This document shows, one piece after another, positions 38,495 through 46,745 of a stretch of DNA of 64,000 nt. This DNA is from Pycnococcus provasolii (lineage: Eukaryota; Chlorophyta; Pseudoscourfieldiophyceae; Pseudoscourfieldiales): positions 372,001-436,000 of the forward strand of contig CP150584.1 in the NCBI GenBank assembly GCA_049487715.1, written 5' to 3'. The number at the start of each line of letters is the position of its first letter. Within the stretch, counting starts at the first letter, position 1. The notes under the pieces were generated by a model. The model was not told where the DNA came from. It saw only the letters and a list, made by a program, of their open reading frames with translations, and did no database searches. The translations under genes were made by a program, and so were the position numbers.

Positions 38495-38644
38495 GCTGAT
38501 ATCCAGGAGATCTCCACTGATCTCCACCGGTTGAGCTCCACCACTGGTCACCACAGACAGACACCTTAAGACCAAGTGCAAGCTTCAATCATGTTGGAAG
38601 AGACTTCTTCTGAAGAGACCCGGTCCCCTGGAATGCAACAAGGG

Positions 38645-38671
38645 CGGGTTAGGGGTTAGGGGTTAGGGGTT
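38645..38671 (+). repeat. Interstitial telomere-like array (GGTTAGGGGTTAGGGG)
   Basis: About three perfect TTAGGGG units directly before the left copy of the 171-bp direct repeat. Confidence 0.8.
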
Positions 38672-38842
38672 TGTGAGGGGATCCCTGTAGGGGATTCCTA
38701 CCGGTGATTTGAATGATTAGCCCGCGGCGTAACAAGTCTAGAACCAGATGTGAAAACGTCTTGAGTTACGACGCGGAGGCGCGATGCAGCACGCATGTAA
38801 GGCACGCGCTCTTGTAACAATCATTCTCGAGTAAACATTACA
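38672..38842 (+). repeat. 171-bp direct repeat, left copy
   Basis: Starts TGTGAGGGGATCCCTGTAGG and ends GAGTAAACATTACA. As read here it is identical to 39170-39340. It contains the palindromic core GGGGATCCCTGTAGGGGATTCC. Confidence 0.95.
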
Positions 38843-39169
38843 TGGAACCTGGCAGGTCTTAGAACTAAACTTGCTAACCCGGTACTCGCGAGCCGTAAGC
38901 ATGAGCGAGGGCGTTTAGTTCTCGCAGGTTCTGTTTTGGGGTTTTGACCACCATCTCGCCGAGACGACGCCACAGCTCGCCCCCCCTCCGCGGCGCAAAC
39001 AGCCACGCAACAAGCGACGCGTGAGAGGGCTCAGCAGCCCGCTGGACTCTAGCCACGTGACCGTGGCAGGCGTGGCAGGGCCGACGCCGACCCGAGCACT
39101 GCGCTCGGCAAGACAGAGAGAGAGTGAACGCGACGCGCGCAACAACACGCGGCGCGGTTCAGGGGGGTG
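38843..39169. other. 327-bp segment between the two direct repeats, with internal inverted repeat
   Basis: Near its left end GAACTAAAC (about 38862-38870) pairs with GTTTAGTTC (about 38911-38919), flanked by AACCTG/CAGGTT, so an ~80-bp hairpin can form. The rest is GC-rich with no supported reading frame. Confidence 0.6.
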
Positions 39170-39340
39170 TGTGAGGGGATCCCTGTAGGGGATTCCTACC
39201 GGTGATTTGAATGATTAGCCCGCGGCGTAACAAGTCTAGAACCAGATGTGAAAACGTCTTGAGTTACGACGCGGAGGCGCGATGCAGCACGCATGTAAGG
39301 CACGCGCTCTTGTAACAATCATTCTCGAGTAAACATTACA
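39170..39340 (+). repeat. 171-bp direct repeat, right copy
   Basis: Matches 38672-38842 base for base at a 498-bp offset. Confidence 0.95.
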
Positions 39341-39386
39341 GGGTTAGGGAGTTAGGGGTTAGGGATTAGGAGTTAGGGGTTAGGCG
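39341..39386 (+). repeat. Interstitial telomere-like array, degenerate
   Basis: Six or so TTAGGG/TTAGGGG/TTAGGA units directly after the right 171-bp repeat, about 100 bp before the METTL18-like gene. Confidence 0.8.
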
Positions 39387-39490
39387 GGGGAACTTTTCCG
39401 CGCGTTTTCTCAGGTTGGCGTCATTCATCTTCCCCTCCCCCCCGGGTCCGGGTCCGGGAACTTTACCCCCCCGGCTGGGGCGATCAATAA

Positions 39491-40642
39491 ATGGCGGAGT
39501 TCCGGTTCCACTTCAACAACACCGTTAATAATGAGCTTCATCAAGAGCCTGTTCGTTCGGGGGAGCTTGCTTCTGTTCTTGCTTTTGATGTTGATGGCGA
39601 GAGCAATGCTCGTTCTCGTGCCACTACTGTGAAGGACATCTCTGAAGCTGCCTGCTCGTTGCCGCTCGTTGAAGTCGCCACATCTTCTTTGACACCTCAT
39701 GACGAGGAGTCACGTGGGGAGAACAATCACCCCCCTTTCTCTTCAGGCAGGCAGCGTCTTGCGTTTGACGTGTCCTCTACAACAACGCTTGACATGTACG
39801 CAGCTGCACCTGGGCAGCAACTCGACAGTGCGGCGCAACAGCTAACGCGTCAAAAAGCCGCGCACGACAGAGTCAGGGGCGTGTACGAGGGAGGACTCAC
39901 CATCTGGGAGTGCAGTCGTGACCTTGTGCGCACTCTGGGGCAAGCGGCGGAGACTGTCTCGCGCGACGACGGAAAAGAAGAACAACAACAACAACAAGAA
40001 GCGGAAGAAGAAGACGGCAAAGGCGTGCGCATCCTGGAACTTGGGTGCGGTCACGCACTTCCGGGTGTCGCGGCGGCAAAGCTGGCTGCCGCTCGCTCGA
40101 CAGAAACGGAAACTCCTGAAACGGAAACGGAAAGAAAAGCAAAACGGCGTCGACGAAGTGCGGAGAGAAAAAATGAAGAAAGCGACACTTTCGCCGCTGT
40201 GGCACGTGTGCTGTCGCGCGGTGCGCCTCTTGTTCTTCACCTGCAAGACTACAACGAAGTCGCGCTGCGTCTTGCCGCTAAACCAGCCGTGCGTTGGAAT
40301 CTCGACAACCTGAACGTGGAGGTGCGATACTTCAGCGGTGCGTGGTGCACCAACGGAGTGCTTCCTGCCAACGGACAGTGCTACCACCTCGTGCTGAGCT
40401 CGGAGTGCACATACGAAGTCTCGGATGTGCCAGTGCTCGTTAAGACGGCTCTCGCATGTCTAGCGAGGCGTGGTGGCGTGTGGCTCGACGCGTCGAAAGC
40501 TCACTACTTTGGAGTGGGCGGGGGAGCTGACGAGCTGAGGCGTGTTCTCGCGAAACGCGACGACGTGCGCGTTGATGACGTCGAGCTGCCACATGTTCCG
40601 GGCGAGAATATAAGGCGTGTTACCGCCATTCGGTGGTTGTAA
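39491..40642 (+). CDS. METTL18/Hpm1-like histidine protein methyltransferase
   Basis: 383 residues. After a disordered N-terminus comes YEGGLTIWECSRDLV, the family's entry motif. Then come the SAM-binding LELGCGHALPG, the post-I acidic position LHLQDYN, the motif IV-like LVLSSECTY, and KAHYFGVGGGADELRR, all in METTL18 order. METTL18/Hpm1 methylates a histidine of ribosomal protein uL3 (RPL3). Gln/Glu-rich and basic inserts interrupt the fold between conserved blocks. The ATG sits 9 bases after a TAA, so the start is firm. It is convergent with the fusion gene (157-bp gap). Confidence 0.85.
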   Translation: MAEFRFHFNNTVNNELHQEPVRSGELASVLAFDVDGESNARSRATTVKDISEAACSLPLVEVATSSLTPHDEESRGENNHPPFSSGRQRLAFDVSSTTTLDMYAAAPGQQLDSAAQQLTRQKAAHDRVRGVYEGGLTIWECSRDLVRTLGQAAETVSRDDGKEEQQQQQEAEEEDGKGVRILELGCGHALPGVAAAKLAAARSTETETPETETERKAKRRRRSAERKNEESDTFAAVARVLSRGAPLVLHLQDYNEVALRLAAKPAVRWNLDNLNVEVRYFSGAWCTNGVLPANGQCYHLVLSSECTYEVSDVPVLVKTALACLARRGGVWLDASKAHYFGVGGGADELRRVLAKRDDVRVDDVELPHVPGENIRRVTAIRWL

Positions 40643-40799
40643 TGTATTCAATTGTTATCATGTATATTTTAATTTAAGTACACTCCGTTACTGAATTGAG
40701 CGAACTTAACTACTACAAACCCACGAGCACACCCGTCGTCAAACTGACAACATCAACAAAGCAACAACAACAAGAATTTCATCTCTGCCCACATGTACT

Positions 40800-42718
40800 T
40801 TACCACCTCGCACGCAGCTTGTGCCGTAACGACCGCATAGCCATGTCCACGGACGTGATCATAAGCGCACACGTGATTCCCCAGAGCACGTTTGCGAGCA
40901 CACCGCCATCCACTGGGAAGCTTGCAAAGAACCACGCGAGCGGTGCTATCATACACGCGACATTCTCTGAGCACGTGGCGAGTTTTCCTTCGCCGACAGC
41001 GGGCAAAGCCACGTTCGGCTTTTTCCCGTCGTCATCCTTTTTGTTGCCATTGCCGTCGCTGTTTCCGTTGGTGGTGGCGATGGCGGTGGTCGTCGACTTC
41101 TTTGACACCAGGTAGCGGCAGTAGTCCTGCGTGCGAACCGTCGCAAGCATGAGATGCAGCGGAATTTTGACGGCTGCGAGCGCGACGAATAGGACCATGA
41201 AGACTCCTGCTGATACACCAGACGTCATCACCATGCCTGGAGACTTCATGAGGGTTACGACGACGATGGAGACCCACACGACGAGCGCGGTGATGCCAAA
41301 CACCTTATCGCACATCGCATCAAGATATGCGCCGTAATTCCCATCGTGTGGTAAACCGAGCGAGCGGTAGGCACCAGCGACGGCACCATCAAGCCTGTCA
41401 AGCATGTCGTGCACGAATGCGAGCGAGGCTGCCAAAGAACAGTACGCAAGGCTTGCGATGACGGCGGAGCAGGAGGAGGAGGAGGAGGAGTGCGTCGACG
41501 ACTGCTGCTGGCGGCACGCGAGCAACATGGCAACGACGTAGGGAATGGTGAACGCACAGCTTGTGATTGTGACGCGATTGGGCGTGACTACGTTCGCGAG
41601 AGCAGCACGTCCGTTGCGCGTGCTCGCGGCGTTCTTCACGCCTCGCTCCAGGCTTTTGCGCAGTGGTTTATAGACGTGATTCTCGTGCGCCTCGAGAAGT
41701 GCAATGGCGATGCGATCGTCCAATACTTTGATCGTGCATCCCCACGCGTTGCGCAAACTCGTCGCAGAGACTCCCTGGGTATATGGCAGGAAGATGACCT
41801 CAATGCCCTGCGACTCGAGGTACTCTCGGCCTGGGAACTGTGGCATGTCGTCGCCACGCATGTACACGACGCGCTCGAACGCAGCAGATCCTTCTCCACG
41901 AGGCGACAAGTCCACGAAATTGCCGCTGGTTTCTTCGTAATCGTCGCCGCCGCCGTCAACGCCATCGCGTAGAAGTCGCGGTACGACCTCCTTGAGGCAA
42001 TCGGTGGGATCGCGATCAACGACGACGAAGATCTCATCCTGCGGACGCAGCATGCGCCTCACGTTGCAAACGCGCGTGATTGTGGGATCTCCCGTTCGAA
42101 TTCCCTTGTTGAGGAAGATGGATCGGTCGTCGTGCACACCGAGGATGAGCTTGTGTCCAGCATTCATAAGCGTGTCCAGCAGCTTGGCGTGGCCGCGGTG
42201 GAACATCTGCAGACACATACATAGATAGATGATGAATTGATTGTTGATGATGGCGATTGATATAGATTGTTGTGTGTTGGTGTGGGTCAGTGGTGAGTGA
42301 GTGATGAATGGTGGTGGTGCTGAGTCCGCGTCGGAGGTGATGAAATGTACAACAAAGAGCAAAAGAACATAGACACACGTACGTCAAAACATCCCACGGA
42401 GATGACAGCCGTTTTCTCCTCAAAGTCAGGCAGACCAAGCGAGCGGCACGAGCAAGATGGTTTGAGGAGCGCAACTGGCACGCCGGCATCCACGGAGTGC
42501 GCGATGGGGGATGTCACCGGAAATTTCTGCAGCTGTTGCATCTCTGCCGGCTGTCCGTTGTTGTTGTTGTTGTTGTTGTTGTTATTGTCTATGGGATGCG
42601 TCGCCCGGCAATGATTATATGAGCCATTGCTGCCGTTGGTGGGAGTAGTAGCTGTACTCGTGGGCTTCTTCTCATCCCATCCGTTCATGAGTTTCTTAAA
42701 GTTTGTGCGCAGCGGCAT
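40800..42718 (-). CDS. Fusion of CTP-dependent cytidylyltransferase and CDP-alcohol phosphotransferase (one intron)
   Basis: Two exons, 42383-42718 and 40800-42206, join into 580 residues. The intron (42207-42382, GTACGT...CTGCAG) splits the catalytic motif, and splicing restores GCFDMFHRGH (109-118), the HxGH signature of choline/ethanolamine/glycerol-phosphate cytidylyltransferases. The second signature appears as TQGVSATSLR. The C-terminal half has several membrane helices and a CDP-alcohol phosphotransferase-like motif (LDRLDGAVAGAY... then YGAYLDAMCDK). One polypeptide could therefore make a CDP-alcohol and transfer the head group to lipid. The N-terminus has a poly-Asn run and no obvious target signal. 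The head group (choline, ethanolamine, other) is not determinable. Confidence 0.8.
42207..42382 (-). other. Intron of the cytidylyltransferase/phosphotransferase fusion gene
   Basis: 176 bp, phase 0, donor GTACGT and acceptor TCTGCAG. It lies exactly between the Asp and Met of the GCFD-MFHRGH motif. Confidence 0.85.
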
Positions 42719-42943
42719 GGCGGCGGCTTGCTTCCTTCTCACTCACTCAATTACTACTCGACAACTGCTGATCAACGATTCAACGACGACGACGACGACG
42801 ACGAGTCGACGACTGGGTGCAAAAAGTGTACGAGATTTTTACGTCCCGTGAACGCGTCCCATACTATGAGTTGTCGATTACACTATCTTCTCGGAACAAA
42901 CTAACCTGCGGTGCCGAGGAAACTTCTATGGTAACCGTTCAGT

Positions 42944-43606
42944 TCAGTTCGGTTCAGTAAACGGGGCGAAACAGTGAAAGGCTGAAAGCCATTTGCCAAA
43001 ATTTACTTCCCGCCCGATCGATTCGATCGATGGAAGAAGCCTTGTTGCTGAACGGGGATCCCTCGCAGAACGACGATTTGGGTCTGCACTCAGCCCGGCT
43101 TTTTGGGCCTGCGGGATCCCGGTCGGAGTGCATATATGTAGGACCGTATATTGGTGAAACAACAACATGTCGTATTGGTTCGCACGTTCGCACACGACGC
43201 TTCCGCAGTTTTTTTTGGATGTCGCGGCGGCGGATGAGGTCGCGGCGGCGGCGGCGGCGGCGGCGGATGTGCTCGCGGCGGCGGCGGACTCGAGGTGCTC
43301 GTCGAGCACGAGCGGCGGCGGCATGTAAAACCCTTGAGCTGTAAACTTACGCTTCCATTCAAACACACGGTTCGCCTCGTCCATGGCACGTTGTCGTTCA
43401 TTCCCATCCGACCCGAAAATACCGAAAGTCTTCTCCTTCTTCATGTGCGGGATCCAGATCCGCACCTCAAGAGTCAAGACGTCCGAACTTGGTTTCGTAC
43501 ACTCCCTTCGCCGCCTTCTCAGCAGTCGCCTAGCTCGATTCATCAGCTGCACCTCGACCCAATCAAGAAAGGAGACACGGTCTTGTGCTGGAGCTGATAG
43601 CAACAA
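42944..43606 (-). CDS. Unidentified protein (partial or spliced)
   Basis: The best-supported part is about 43230-43590, which reads DRVSFLDWVEVQLMNRAR, then LEVRIWIPHMKKEKTFG and MDEANRVFEWKRKF, before an Ala/Ser run. There is no ATG at the head (the frame opens with TTG). A good acceptor (TTGCTATCAG) sits just upstream, so a 5' exon probably lies beyond 43607. A minus-strand leader starting MMRATTAS (about 43990) looks like an organelle signal, but I could not join it in frame. The tail after the Ala run (43200 to 42944) looks non-coding, and a donor-like GTAAGT lies at about 43348. Family not recognised. Confidence 0.4.
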   Translation of the reverse strand: MLLSAPAQDRVSFLDWVEVQLMNRARRLLRRRRRECTKPSSDVLTLEVRIWIPHMKKEKTFGIFGSDGNERQRAMDEANRVFEWKRKFTAQGFYMPPPLVLDEHLESAAAASTSAAAAAAAATSSAAATSKKNCGSVVCERANQYDMLLFHQYTVLHICTPTGIPQAQKAGLSADPNRRSARDPRSATRLLPSIESIGREVNFGKWLSAFHCFAPFTEPN

Positions 43607-44341
43607 AGGGAAGAAGCGAGCTCAAAGGGGAGAAGATCAGCCGCGCAGGAAGGCTAATCGGCGCTATACTGACGAGGTGCAGAAGACTGTGGGCTTCCTC
43701 GGCATCGCTCTTGGCCGGCGTGCGCTCCTTCCATTGGGAAGCCCGGCGGAATTCTGCTTTGGTGAAAAAACGTGGCGAGCGTTTTGCTCGGCTGCAAAAA
43801 GCTTGGTTGCACGTTTTGCGTTTCAATTGCGACGAGTACGTCGACGCAGCCGGAATACGGCACGGGAGCCTCTTTGGATGCACGTCACATAAGCGGGTGC
43901 GAGACGCGGACACGCAGGAGGAGGTCACTCTGCTAAAAGTTGCCCCGACGGCCCGATTTGCGCCGGCGGTGGAGGCGGTGGTTGCGCGCATCATGGAGGT
44001 GAGTGGCGGATCTTGCAGCAAGTAACGCGGCGTGGGTCGATGCTCATAGGATTATAGAAGTTGAGTACATGCGCTATAGCTAATGTATCAATTACTATTG
44101 TGTATCCCGCCAGCACGTCTACTCTGGATCCGACACGCCCCCGACACGCGCCTCGGCACAGGGTCCGTGCGCACCGTGCCGTTTGAAAACAAACGTGCCG
44201 AAATTTGGATTTGGGGAGAAAAGTTACACATATCGTCGAGGAGTAGCTAGTTCGTGTGCATGAGTCTTAACTTCTTCTTATATAAGTTTTTAATCGTTGA
44301 AATAACACTCGGTGAAGAAAAGTAAAAAACAACAACAACAG
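43607..44341. other. Unclear region, both strands open
   Basis: A plus-strand frame (43585-44025) and a minus-strand frame (43563-44021) overlap almost completely. The minus frame begins with an Arg/Ser/Thr-rich, acid-free leader typical of an organelle-targeting peptide, so it may be exon 1 of the 42944-43606 gene. The plus frame has balanced composition but no known motif. Bases 44026-44341 contain nothing I can identify. Confidence 0.3.
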
Positions 44342-46306
44342 TCATCTCCACTCGTGCACGCGATGTGCAGCCTCCTTGAGCGCGATTTCAGCCGCGATTG
44401 CCGATGCCGCCTCCGCACCTGCGGCGCTGGCATTCGCCTGCAATTCAGCGTGCCGCTGCCTGCGCCTCTTCATCGCATCATCGCGCATCTCCCTTGCCAT
44501 GCGCTCCTCGGATGTCTCAGGTTCCGGTGGAGCTCGGTTATGTGGAAGGCTGCTGAGCACGTGCGCATCCGAGCTGGCGAGCGACATTTTCCCACTGTCA
44601 TCTCGCTCCGGACGCACAACCACCGCCGTCGGCTTTACACCCTGCCGGCTCACTTGCCGAAGTCCGCTAGCTTCGTCAATCACGTCCGCTTGACGACCTT
44701 CGAGCAGCTGCACCGCCCACGGATGATGAGGTGGTGGGCTGGGCGGAGGAGGCCGCATCTCGCCCATCTCCGCGCGCATGCGAATAGCCTCCACGTCGTC
44801 GTACCGTGCAAACGCGAACGGATCCGTCAGCTGCTTTTCGAACGGTTTTTCGCCAGGTTTCTGAGGTTTCTGACCAGGGTCGTCGGCGCTCACCTGGCCG
44901 GCGGGTGCGCGCCAGATGGGATGCAGGAACTCCGACACCTTGTCGTCGTCACCAGCCTCCACGGCGTTCGTCGCCGCAGAAGCTTGGGCATCCTCGAACG
45001 TCTTGAGATATTCCTTCGCCGCCGCGGCATCAAGGGCAGCGGCGTCGAGCTGACCGCCCCTCTTCTTGCATTTCTTGCCCTTGCATTTCTTTCCCTTGCC
45101 ACTCATTGCCGCACGCTGCACATCGCCAGCCGCCGCCGCCGCCGCCCGCTTGCGATCCATCATCACAACGTACGCCTCGACGCCAACGCGCACATCCTCG
45201 AGAAGAGGCTTGATCGCGACGAACCAGCGCTGAGCCATTGTGCGCTCTAGCGCATCAGAAGGGCGCAGGCCATCGATCGTTGCCATGTTCGGGTCCAGGC
45301 CGTCGTTGATGTCCACGCAGCTCAACCACGCACGCTGCCCCGGCGAACGCTCCGCCGCCACTTGGGCGCACATGGCAATGAGCGCTTCGTTGAGAGCTTT
45401 CACCTTGCGCGCGGCAAGCACTGGAACGCGGTCGATGTCGTCGCCAGCAGCCTGCAGCGGCGGCACTGTGGCAACGAGTACCGCGGCCGCACCAGGGCCG
45501 CCAGGCTCGCGGCGGCGCAGGCTCTCCGCGACGGCGCGCACGCGCGCCGCAATGTCGCGCGGTGGCTCCTCCGGGTTCTGCACGAGGTCGTGCGCACCGA
45601 GTGTGATGAGCGCGACGTCGTGCTCGATAGCCGCGCGCGGGGCCGAGTCGACGTTGCGAAGAAGCCACTGCTCGGCGTCTCGCGTGCTCCAGCCCGGGTG
45701 ACCCTCGTGGTGGCTGTCAAACGCAGCCACGAGCGGAGGTCCTTCCCCCGTTTCCATCTCGGAGCCGATGAAAACGACGTGAGGCGGCGCGTTGGTGCGA
45801 TCGGTTGAAGCCCGCTGGCGCTCCGTGCGCCATACTTGCAGCGAACGCCAGAGGTGGTAGCGGTAGCTCGAGCAGTTGTGCACGCGCCCCGAACCAGAGG
45901 TGTAGTCGTCGCCAAACGCGTACAGGCGCACGGCGCGATCCGCACCCTCGGCAACCATCGCGCCCGCGGGCGTCGCTGCACCGTCGTGCTCTCGGAGCGC
46001 GCCCCCGGCCGCCGCGCGGCCGCGAGGCGTGATGGAGTGCAGAGCCTTCACGACACCCTTGTGACCGTGCCTCAAGGCGGTGGGATCGATGAACGGAACG
46101 AGCAGAATCGCGACGACGGGCAGGAGCAGCATCGCGCAGAGGACCGCCGCGAGGCACGCCGGGCTGCCGCACCCGTCGTCGTCCGGGAGCTTCGGCGGTC
46201 TGACCGCGTCCGGGTGGCGGCGCGGCAGCGCGCCGTCTTGCACGGCGCTGCGCAGCTGGGCCGCGCGGCTCGCGTGCGCGGGCGCGGCGACGTTGCGCGC
46301 GAACAT
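44342..46306 (-). CDS. Membrane-anchored SGNH-fold protein lacking catalytic residues
   Basis: 654 residues from the first ATG (46306). A membrane helix (about 48-74) precedes an SGNH/GDSL-like domain most similar to CE3-type esterases: block I reads LYAFGDDYTSGSG, followed by VVFIGSEMETG, HHEGHPGWSTRDAE, block III LITLGAHDL, and block V DGLRPSD. In active enzymes these blocks hold GDS, GxND and DxxHP. Here Ser becomes Asp134, Asn becomes His, and His becomes Arg, so esterase activity is unlikely. The C-terminal third is charged, with a Lys/Cys-rich patch (KGKKCKGKKCKK) and a coiled coil. Possibly a carbohydrate-binding or scaffolding pseudoenzyme at the cell surface or Golgi (inference). Confidence 0.75.
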   Translation of the reverse strand: MFARNVAAPAHASRAAQLRSAVQDGALPRRHPDAVRPPKLPDDDGCGSPACLAAVLCAMLLLPVVAILLVPFIDPTALRHGHKGVVKALHSITPRGRAAAGGALREHDGAATPAGAMVAEGADRAVRLYAFGDDYTSGSGRVHNCSSYRYHLWRSLQVWRTERQRASTDRTNAPPHVVFIGSEMETGEGPPLVAAFDSHHEGHPGWSTRDAEQWLLRNVDSAPRAAIEHDVALITLGAHDLVQNPEEPPRDIAARVRAVAESLRRREPGGPGAAAVLVATVPPLQAAGDDIDRVPVLAARKVKALNEALIAMCAQVAAERSPGQRAWLSCVDINDGLDPNMATIDGLRPSDALERTMAQRWFVAIKPLLEDVRVGVEAYVVMMDRKRAAAAAAGDVQRAAMSGKGKKCKGKKCKKRGGQLDAAALDAAAAKEYLKTFEDAQASAATNAVEAGDDDKVSEFLHPIWRAPAGQVSADDPGQKPQKPGEKPFEKQLTDPFAFARYDDVEAIRMRAEMGEMRPPPPSPPPHHPWAVQLLEGRQADVIDEASGLRQVSRQGVKPTAVVVRPERDDSGKMSLASSDAHVLSSLPHNRAPPEPETSEERMAREMRDDAMKRRRQRHAELQANASAAGAEAASAIAAEIALKEAAHRVHEWR

Positions 46307-46745
46307 CTCGCGCAGTCGGAAGTGCGAGGCGGGTACCCATCCAGGAAACACTAACGTAGGCCTACGAGGGGGTGGCCTTGGCCAAACCCCTAATGGGACT
46401 GGGCAGGACTTGGACACAACTTGGACATCGGTCAAGGTGATAAACGTAATCAGAATTTGAATCCTATCCTCATCGGAAGTTTAGTTACACTTGCGCCATT
46501 ACGTCAACGCTTCACTTCCTTCATGGTGAGTGAAGTGCTGTTTGGTAAATATGGCGAAGTCCGGCGGGATATTGAAAAGAGCTTGCTTGAAACGGCGGCG
46601 GCAGCGGCAGCGGTGGTGGTGGTGGGGAATGTGACGTTAGATTAGAGCATGCATGGCAGCGCGCGTCGATCAGTAGTTTTTTTTCTGTGTCTTCTCTCTC
46701 TTTTCTTTCTCTTTCTCTCTCTCTTAAAAACAAATATTTATCAAT
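46307..46745. other. Intergenic region between SGNH-like and dynein genes
   Basis: Both flanking genes are on the minus strand, so this holds the dynein upstream neighbour's promoter and the dynein 3' end. An AAACCCCTAA motif lies at 46383-46392. A pyrimidine run (46680-46725) precedes the dynein stop. No gene seen. Confidence 0.4.

Noticed and set aside
38843-38945. tRNA gene
   Set aside because: The hairpin lacks an acceptor/D/anticodon/T-arm layout.
38672-39340. LTR retrotransposon or solo-LTR pair
   Set aside because: Only 327 bp between the repeats, no reverse transcriptase or primer-binding site, and repeat ends lack TG..CA; telomere-like flanks fit better with a repair or subtelomeric origin.
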